From contig JAJYPA010000382.1 of the NCBI GenBank assembly GCA_021795795.1, positions 1-7,839 of the forward strand: a stretch of 7,839 nt of DNA, read 5' to 3'. The position numbers and the translations under genes were made by a program. The stretch is from Pseudomonadota bacterium (GTDB lineage: Bacteria; Pseudomonadota; Gammaproteobacteria; Halothiobacillales; Halothiobacillaceae). Of the stretch, positions 6,167 through 7,839 are shown one piece after another. Every line of letters begins with the position of its first letter. Positions within the stretch are counted from its first letter, which is position 1. The notes beneath the pieces are model-generated. The model was not told the DNA's origin. It searched no databases and was given only the letters and a program-made list of their open reading frames with translations.

Positions 6167-6291
6167 GCTATCAGTCTGTTACCGCCCATGACCACCACCT
6201 CCCTGCAATCTACCGCTTTCCTTTAATGGTCGGCAAGCATCGTCACTGCCCTCCGTAAGATTATCCATCTGTGTGTGACGCCTCAACCAGT

Positions 6292-6738
6292 TCAATGGCA
6301 CGCCCCTACATAATGTCCAGTTGTTGTTGTGTTGATTGGAAAAGTGTATCCATGTTCAACTCCTTCCCCGATAGCTACGGAGTGAAAATCACGCTCATTA
6401 ACGCCTATCGTCACTCGAAATTTCATGTTCATTCGCACAACACCGATTTGCGGTTGGTTTAAGAGACAATGCTCCTGAAAGATGCCGGTCCGCTCACTAT
6501 TTTCAACTACAGTATTTCCGATGGCTTTGCAGGAAAATCCTTTGCCTGGATCCGTTAAAATCATCCAGGACTCTGTGTCTGTTTTAGGAAGACATAGGGT
6601 ATTGGTAGTCGTGACGCCACCTGCGGAGGTGTTTGTAACTTGCCACTCGCCGTGCATAACCTGCGGTATTCCTTGCGCAAACGCCTCTGTTGAAAATGAC
6701 ACAATACAAGACAACAACATAATTCGACGAATATACAT
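6292..6738 (-). CDS. Small secreted DUF3617-like protein
   Basis: The 148-residue product starts with a clear Sec signal peptide (MYIRR, hydrophobic core, then TEAFAQ), so it is probably periplasmic. Cleavage is likely near residue 22. The mature part opens with HGEWQVT and has four cysteines (49, 70, 91 and 147), ending in YVGACH. This order (G-x-W-x-V/T near the start, conserved cysteines and a terminal G-x-C) resembles the DUF3617 family of periplasmic proteins, whose role is unknown. The cysteines could form two disulfides. Two in-frame ATGs exist, at 6774 and 6738, each preceded by GGAG-(T/A)-CAAT. The second is chosen because it gives a normal signal peptide. The unrecognised exported gene lies upstream on the same strand after 107 bp, so the two may be co-transcribed. 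Confidence 0.78.
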   Translation of the reverse strand: MYIRRIMLLSCIVSFSTEAFAQGIPQVMHGEWQVTNTSAGGVTTTNTLCLPKTDTESWMILTDPGKGFSCKAIGNTVVENSERTGIFQEHCLLNQPQIGVVRMNMKFRVTIGVNERDFHSVAIGEGVEHGYTFPINTTTTGHYVGACH

Positions 6739-6791
6739 ATTGTCTCCGACACAATCTATTAAACGATCTAACATATTGACTCCAGCAGGCT

Positions 6792-6846
6792 ATCGGTTTA
6801 TCAGTGTGCGTTGTTAATAGACGCACGCTTGGTAACCATTGCCGAT
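6792..6846. other. Extended imperfect hairpin between the two exported-protein genes
   Basis: Outer arms ATCGG (6792-6796) and CCGAT (6842-6846), middle arms GGTT/AACC and inner perfect arms GTGCGT (6806-6811)/ACGCAC (6821-6826) nest around a 9-nt loop. There is no T-tract on the minus strand, so this is more likely an RNA-processing or attenuating structure, or a DNA site, than a strong terminator. The outer right arm overlaps the stop codon of the gene at 6846. Confidence 0.4.
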
Positions 6847-7520
6847 CATGTTGATTTCGCGCCATCCACCGATGACCACATTAGTTCGCCTGACTTTATT
6901 GGCACATAACCAAACCACCAGGCATTATTTATTCGGTATCCTGCCAGGACCGACATTTTGCAAATTCTTGCAACATGAACATCCGCGCGTGAAAAACTTG
7001 GTCCGCTTACCTTGTTTTTCTTTTCCGATCCATAATATTCGCGAGAAATTGAGATATATCTGTCCGATGGATCAATTATCAATTTTTTTATATAAAATGA
7101 GGAGTTGCAATGATTCATGTAAATGGTTGGGCTTTTCAAGGCCAGTTTACCCCATGACTTGATCTTGATAGATTCTCCTTGCCAAGCACCACACTGGCCC
7201 TCAATATTTCCTGTATTCAGATGAGGCCAGAACTCTAATTGCGCTCCACCACAATAGAATCTTTTTCCAGTCTCTTCTGAAGCGTATCCGTGTTTATTAT
7301 AATAAGTCCAGTCGGATTCATTTCCAATATTTTTATAGTCCATTATCGGTCTGGTCTTTTTATCACCTGGCTGGTCACCTTCCGAAATTTTATTAATTAT
7401 ATGCGCGGTCCCATGATCACATCTATAGAATATATCACTTTTTGCGGTCAACGGTGAAATCGCTGAAAAAGCAAATAATAAAGATTCGATAAGTACCAAA
7501 TTTTTTAAAATATATCTCAT
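6846..7520 (-). CDS. Exported hypothetical protein with five cysteines
   Basis: I do not recognise this 224-residue protein. Its N-terminus (MRYILKNL, hydrophobic stretch to about residue 22, then S-P-L-T-A-K) is a probable Sec signal peptide. The rest has no transmembrane segment. Cysteines lie at 34, 90, 110, 138 and 187, and the mature part is rich in aromatic residues and Gly (for example HLNTGNIEGQCGAWQGES), which suggests a compact disulfide-bonded periplasmic or secreted protein. An odd cysteine number leaves one free or pairing between chains. No good ribosome binding site precedes the ATG; the immediate upstream sequence is an A/T repeat. The frame has a stop 7 codons upstream and no better start. 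Codon use is clearly AT-rich compared with the c-di-GMP gene, pointing to horizontal acquisition. Confidence 0.7.
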   Translation of the reverse strand: MRYILKNLVLIESLLFAFSAISPLTAKSDIFYRCDHGTAHIINKISEGDQPGDKKTRPIMDYKNIGNESDWTYYNKHGYASEETGKRFYCGGAQLEFWPHLNTGNIEGQCGAWQGESIKIKSWGKLALKSPTIYMNHCNSSFYIKKLIIDPSDRYISISREYYGSEKKNKVSGPSFSRADVHVARICKMSVLAGYRINNAWWFGYVPIKSGELMWSSVDGAKST

Positions 7521-7649
7521 GATATATATACGATATGACCTTTAATCGCAACGTCCGCTTATTGTCTGCTGCCGACCGTCAGGGCTCAACGGCGGCAGGG
7601 CAGCGGGAGCGGTCATTCCAACACCGATCGTGGAGGATCCAGTTTTACT

Positions 7650-7684
7650 CATCGTTTGACGAGATGGATGACATCGTTTGTCGA
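7650..7684. repeat. Direct repeat CATCGTTTG(A/T)CGA, 22 bp apart
   Basis: CATCGTTTGACGA (7650-7662) recurs as CATCGTTTGTCGA (7672-7684), with 12 of 13 bases equal and a 22-bp period, about two helical turns. This is otherwise non-coding sequence (7521-7731), upstream of the minus-strand gene at 6846-7520. Such spacing suits a protein that binds two sites on one DNA face. Confidence 0.5.
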
Positions 7685-7731
7685 ATACCCCTTGTTTGCG
7701 CGACACTCGATGTGCATAAAAGACCCAAGAG

Positions 7732-7764
7732 CGAGCCGCCCATATAAGCGGCTCGTTTCGTTTT
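7732..7764. terminator. Intrinsic terminator, probably bidirectional
   Basis: A perfect 8-bp GC-rich stem, CGAGCCGC (7732-7739) and GCGGCTCG (7748-7755), has an 8-nt loop and is followed on the plus strand by TTTCGTTTT. It starts 8 bp beyond the stop of the minus-strand gene at the right edge. On that strand the stem is followed by a poorer run (CTCTTGGGTCTTTT), so it probably serves that gene while also blocking plus-strand readthrough. Confidence 0.75.
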
Positions 7765-7771
7765 AAGCATA

Positions 7772-7839
7772 TTAGGGAGCGCCTGGCCCTCCACGTGGCG
7801 GTCCCCCCATAGGTCCTTGTGGGGGCTGTTGGGGACCCG
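7772..7839 (-). CDS. C-terminus of a protein with a Pro/Gly/Gln-rich tail (partial)
   Basis: Reading in from the right edge on the minus strand, 21 codons end at a TAA (7772-7774). They encode 8 Pro, 7 Gly, 3 Gln and one each of Met, Arg and Ala, with GPQQPPQGP followed by GGPPRGGPGAP. Such low-complexity tails are disordered and occur on many unrelated proteins, so no function can be given. Support comes from the compositional bias and from the terminator placed just after the stop. Confidence 0.55.
   Translation of the reverse strand, partial: GPQQPPQGPMGGPPRGGPGAP

Larger units (their letters stand above)
5978..6291. other. Intergenic region between two converging genes
   Basis: No gene is seen in this 314-bp stretch. 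It lies between the ends of the c-di-GMP gene (+) and the DUF3617-like gene (-), so terminators are expected. The clearest structures are nested arms GGCAA (6001-6005)/TTGCC (6038-6042) around GACAG/CTGTC, and an AT-rich pair AAAAATC (6045-6051)/GATTTTT (6062-6068). Neither is a textbook intrinsic terminator. The region also holds the two inverted repeats listed separately. Confidence 0.5.

Noticed and set aside
6775..6846. Nested hairpin between the exported-protein genes as a second attC
   Set aside because: There is no GTTRRRY or RYYYAAC end pair, and the arms do not follow the R/L arrangement.
7520..7552. TTGCGA-17 nt-TATATA promoter before the gene at 6846-7520
   Set aside because: The -10 would lie 2-3 bases from the ATG, leaving no leader; the match may only reflect the A/T repeat there.
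1..7839. CRISPR array, tRNA or rRNA genes
   Set aside because: No regularly spaced repeats, cloverleaf or conserved rRNA stretches were seen on either strand.

Overview
This window looks like the accessory part of a proteobacterial chromosome. A GC-rich, host-like c-di-GMP signalling gene sits among AT-richer genes and pieces of dead mobile elements. Gene content (a GNAT acetyltransferase, a globin-coupled GGDEF-EAL protein, IS3 and IS30 fragments, a topoisomerase III stub) would suit an Acidithiobacillus-like or other beta/gamma-proteobacterial genome. That placement is an inference from general resemblance only.

Layout. Positions 1-533 hold an N-acetyltransferase (+). Positions 557-765 hold the decayed 3' end of an IS3-family element (+), whose terminal inverted repeat runs directly into the 3' end of the next gene. 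Positions 763-2298 hold two minus-strand genes. The upstream one (1579-2298) resembles the HhH-GPD/OGG-like DNA glycosylase fold. The downstream one (763-1479) is a helical unknown with an R-N-x-x-H motif like that of HEPN-type proteins. Between them lies a 70-bp sequence with the layout of an integron attC recombination site. Positions 2299-2912 show no convincing gene but contain two inverted repeats just before a 29-codon stub of topoisomerase III (2913-3002). That stub is fused to the C-terminal end of an IS30-family transposase (3001-3297).

The largest gene (3326-5977) starts about 20 bp after the presumed IS30 right end. It encodes a globin / GAF-like / GGDEF / EAL / CZB protein with all signature residues visible, so it should sense a haem ligand and zinc or redox state and both make and degrade c-di-GMP. 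After it, 5978-6291 is intergenic with several inverted repeats. Two minus-strand genes for small exported, cysteine-containing proteins follow: 6292-6738 (DUF3617-like) and 6846-7520 (unrecognised, AT-rich). Positions 7521-7731 are intergenic with a 22-bp-spaced direct repeat. A strong hairpin terminator (7732-7764) separates this from the Pro/Gly/Gln-rich C-terminus of a minus-strand gene that runs off the right edge.

Most notable are the attC-like site between the glycosylase-like and HEPN-like genes (a possible two-cassette remnant with a DNA-repair or defence flavour), a perfect 13-bp hairpin inside the glycosylase-like gene, the IS3 end that supplies a stop codon, and the dual-sensor c-di-GMP protein.
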